Assembly (NCBI GenBank): GCA_029261375.1
Contig: JAJDBL010000158.1
Span: 1 to 7,039, forward strand
Length of the DNA stretch: 7,039 nucleotides
Direction of reading: 5' to 3'
DNA from: Nitrospirales bacterium
GTDB taxonomy: Bacteria > Nitrospirota > Nitrospiria > Nitrospirales > UBA2166
The notes under the pieces were generated by a model. The model made no database searches. It was given only the letters and a program-made list of their open reading frames with translations, and was not told the DNA's origin. The position numbers were made by a program, and so were the translations under genes. Numbering within the stretch: the stretch's first letter is position 1; each line of letters opens with the position of its first letter. This document shows, piece by piece, positions 6,061-7,039 of the stretch.

Positions 6061-6125
6061 GCTTCGCTCCAGCGAAAGCTGGAATCCAGGAGGGAACTGG
6101 ATTCCGGGTCGAGCCCGGAATGACA
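6061..6125. repeat. Folded palindromic repeat between adaptor and pump genes
   Basis: Three nested or adjacent dyads are visible. TCCAGC-GAAA-GCTGGA (6068-6083) has a GNRA-type loop. GGAATCCAG (6081-6089) and CTGGATTCC (6097-6105) surround GAGGGAA. ATTCCGGG-TCGAG-CCCGGAAT (6101-6121) has an 8-bp stem. The whole can draw as a three-stem cloverleaf. Read on the minus strand it has the style GTCATTCCGGG...CCCGGAATCCAG, which I recognise as resembling dispersed intergenic repeats in many bacteria (for example the Neisseria dRS3 type). It sits inside an efflux operon, so it may tune or partly stop read-through into the pump. The copy number in this genome cannot be seen from here. Confidence 0.7.
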
Positions 6126-6169
6126 AGCGAAGGGACTTCTCTGCCCCCATACAAGCAGAAGACGACAAT

Positions 6170-7039
6170 ATGACGACTCTACTGACACTCTCACTTCGCT
6201 ATCGCGCGTTCACCCTCATTGCGCTTGGACTCGTCGTCATAAGTGGCATCTGGTCGTTTGGAGAAATGACGGTCGACGCCGTCCCTGATCTCACTCCCGT
6301 ACAAGTCCAAGTACTGACGCGTGCGCCAGCCTTCGGGCCGGTCGAAGTGGAACAGTTCGTCACATTTCCAATTGAAAATGCGCTGGGAGGTCTTCCCGGT
6401 CTTCGCAAGATACGATCCGTCTCCCGCTATGGCATTTCCGCAGTGACCGTCATTTTCGATGATGACCTTGATCCCTACTTTGCGCGTCAACTTGTCACCG
6501 AGCGCCTCGCGATCGCGAAAGACCAGATTCCTTCCGAGTACGCCACCCCCAGGATGGGGCCGATGACGACAGGCTTGGGCGAAGTCTACCAATTTACGAT
6601 TGCTGGAGATGGCTACAGTCCGATGGAGCTACGGACACTCCTTGAATGGGATGTGGCACGACGCCTTCGCACGGTCCCTGGCGTCGTCGAGGTCAATATT
6701 TGGGGAGGAGAGGACAAACAATATCAGGTCGTCGTCGATCCTCAGAAATTACTCGCGTTTGACCTTTCACTCGCTCGCGTGTTTGAAGCGCTGGAACGAA
6801 ACCACGCGATGGCGGGGGGTGGGTACATCGAACACGAGCGTGAACTGTATCTCATTCGCGGCGAAGCCCTCGCCCAGAATGCTGAAGACCTTCTTCAGAT
6901 CGTCGTCGATCACAGACCGGGAGGGATCCCGGTTCTGATTAAGGACATCGCCGACGTACAGGAAGGGGCCGCATTACGCGTCGGATCTGCCACCGCGATG
7001 GGGAACGGTGAAACGGTGATTGGCATGGTTCAGATGCTT
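6170..7039 (+). CDS. czcA: HME-RND heavy-metal efflux pump, CzcA/CusA family (N-terminal part, runs off the window)
   Basis: The frame is open for 290 codons from ATG 6170 to the last base; the family is about 1,000-1,050 residues long, so roughly 28% is present. These pumps are inner-membrane proton antiporters that form a trimer and expel divalent (Czc) or monovalent (Cus) metal ions through the adaptor and an outer-membrane channel. The first transmembrane helix is at about residues 13-33 (RAFTLIALGLVVISGIWSFG). It is followed by the family blocks VDAVPDLTPVQVQV, FPIENALGGLPGL, RSVSRYGISAVTVIF, the pair DPYFARQLV, and GPMTTGLGEVYQF. The VDAVPDLTPVQVQV and GLPGL blocks are closer to CzcA than to CusA. 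Proton-relay and metal-site residues lie beyond the window, so the substrate is open. No strong Shine-Dalgarno sequence is seen, only AGAAG 6157-6161. It follows the adaptor in the usual order; a TolC-type channel gene is not in the window. Confidence 0.95.
   Translation, partial: MTTLLTLSLRYRAFTLIALGLVVISGIWSFGEMTVDAVPDLTPVQVQVLTRAPAFGPVEVEQFVTFPIENALGGLPGLRKIRSVSRYGISAVTVIFDDDLDPYFARQLVTERLAIAKDQIPSEYATPRMGPMTTGLGEVYQFTIAGDGYSPMELRTLLEWDVARRLRTVPGVVEVNIWGGEDKQYQVVVDPQKLLAFDLSLARVFEALERNHAMAGGGYIEHERELYLIRGEALAQNAEDLLQIVVDHRPGGIPVLIKDIADVQEGAALRVGSATAMGNGETVIGMVQML

Noticed and set aside
6191..6592. A minus-strand open frame of 133 codons at the start of the pump gene.
   Set aside because: The plus-strand frame from 6170 is an unmistakable CzcA/CusA N-terminus open to the window edge; the minus frame is a shadow.

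Overview
The window reads as a Gram-negative bacterium of moderate G+C content. It encodes an outer-membrane-style lipoprotein adaptor, an HME-RND metal pump and a type II toxin-antitoxin remnant. The protein styles (archease beside a long-form RtcB, a compact M24 peptidase, a His-rich protein ahead of a Czc-type pump) remind me of Nitrospira/Nitrospirota. That is a recollection of gene content, not a database result, so I hold it loosely. All genes that can be called lie on the + strand.

Region 1 (1-3140) holds an RNA ligation/repair block. An Xaa-Pro-type M24 peptidase reading frame is broken by one in-frame TAA at 855-857. It overlaps the GTG start of an archease, which is followed by a complete RtcB RNA ligase with every known metal and guanylylation residue in place. 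A pair of inverted, heptad-based repeats sits in the gap before rtcB. Archease activates RtcB, so these two genes form a functional pair; the peptidase is linked by position only.

Region 2 (3141-4171) holds a small single-domain cupin with a strong Shine-Dalgarno sequence, a GC-rich hairpin, and then a decayed HigBA-type toxin-antitoxin module. The toxin has lost its N-terminus at the hairpin. The antitoxin has an in-frame TAA exactly where the helix-turn-helix family normally has glutamine. This is the second intact-frame TAA lesion in the window.

Region 3 (4172-7039) holds a metal efflux locus. A promoter with a 19-bp spacer carries a perfect GTACAT-N7-ATGTAC inverted repeat between its -35 and -10 boxes, an architecture typical of MerR-type metal-responsive promoters. 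It reads into a His-rich exported protein, a lipoprotein membrane-fusion adaptor and, after a folded dispersed repeat, a CzcA-like pump that runs off the right edge. The pump frame is open from 6170 to the last base.

The most notable signals are the paired TAA interruptions in otherwise intact frames, the operator-in-spacer promoter ahead of the His-rich protein, and the repeats placed in the rtcB and efflux-operon gaps. I see no tRNA, rRNA, CRISPR array or intact insertion sequence.
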